Shown: one piece after another, positions 39,684 to 39,751 of the stretch | How the letters are laid out: the number at the start of each line of letters is the position of its first letter | Position numbering within the stretch: position 1 is the first letter of the stretch | NCBI GenBank assembly: GCA_050747825.1 | Contig: JBOGJG010000007.1 | Coordinates: 1-39,751, forward strand | DNA: 39,751 bases | Direction of reading: 5' to 3' | Origin: JBOGJG01 sp050747825 | GTDB lineage: Bacteria; Acidobacteriota; UBA6911; RPQK01; JBOGJG01 | Position numbers and translations under genes: made by a program | The notes under the pieces: model-generated | The model's database searches: none | Told to the model about the DNA's origin: nothing | The model's input: only the letters and a program-made list of their open reading frames with translations

Positions 39684-39751
39684 CCCTTGGAACCTCCCGG
39701 TCGTTGAATCTATCTTTAGCGCTAAGCCTTCATTCTCAATCGCACTGACAC

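Overview
The window looks like chromosome of a member of the Acidobacteriota, probably Solibacteres/Bryobacterales-like (inference). The reasons are three large Oar-type TonB-dependent outer-membrane proteins, many exported sugar enzymes with twin-arginine leaders (Gfo/Idh/MocA, DUF1080, TIM-barrel isomerase), DUF1326 proteins, and GC-rich DNA with small intergenic repeats. I see no phage, plasmid, IS element or CRISPR array. One tRNA gene is present.

Layout. 1-298: edge sequence with a nested inverted repeat. 299-3312 (-): exported sugar-oxidation cluster (Gfo/Idh/MocA oxidoreductase; DUF1080 hydrolase coupled to a TIM-barrel isomerase). 3483-4214 (+): RHH/PIN toxin-antitoxin pair whose promoter, operator and start codon are packed into 40 bp. 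4344-6050 (-): DUF5060/DUF4038 glycosidase-like enzyme. 6231-6914 (-): second toxin-antitoxin pair (Phd/PIN). 7052-7861 (+): yajQ, then the tail of a sialate O-acetylesterase. 8017-9449 (+): DUF1326 plus DUF2182 membrane protein. 9566-9643 (+): tRNA-Arg(CCG). 9734-14741 (+): sulfate assimilation (sulfite reductase, APS reductase, an unknown 152-aa protein, bifunctional Sat/CysC). 14934-18355 (+): a small secreted protein coupled to an Oar-like barrel without plug domain. 18378-20629 (+): threonine dehydrogenase-like protein and Kbl, a threonine-to-glycine route. 20638-21872 (-): VanZ-like protein and an N-terminally truncated EtfB. 22002-25463 (+): Oar-like receptor. 25516-32783 (-): six closely packed genes (Nramp-like transporter, Tat TIM-barrel-type protein, Tat DUF362 protein, PQQ-type propeller, exported ApbE, secreted 462-aa protein). 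32874-33125 (+): decayed enolase-superfamily gene. 33091-33975 (-): bicupin, divergent from the Oar-like receptor at 34178-37504 (+). 37563-39683 (-): exported RidA-like, TPR and DUF1326 proteins in one overlapping operon.

How it fits together (inference). The organism appears to feed on plant or microbial glycans: receptors import oligomers, periplasmic oxidoreductase/hydrolase/isomerase enzymes process oxidised sugars, and DUF4038 and esterase-type enzymes trim side chains. Sulfate is assimilated to sulfide. The least understood parts are the six-gene exported redox/metal cluster at 25.5-32.8 kb, the plugless barrel with its coupled partner, and the RidA-TPR-DUF1326 operon. Regulatory signals are unusually readable: near-consensus -10 boxes lie 6-8 bp ahead of ATG at four genes, suggesting leaderless mRNAs; a 15-bp element is shared by the sulfite reductase promoter and the promoter of the third receptor; and that receptor's leader could fold into a pseudoknot abutting the ribosome-binding site.
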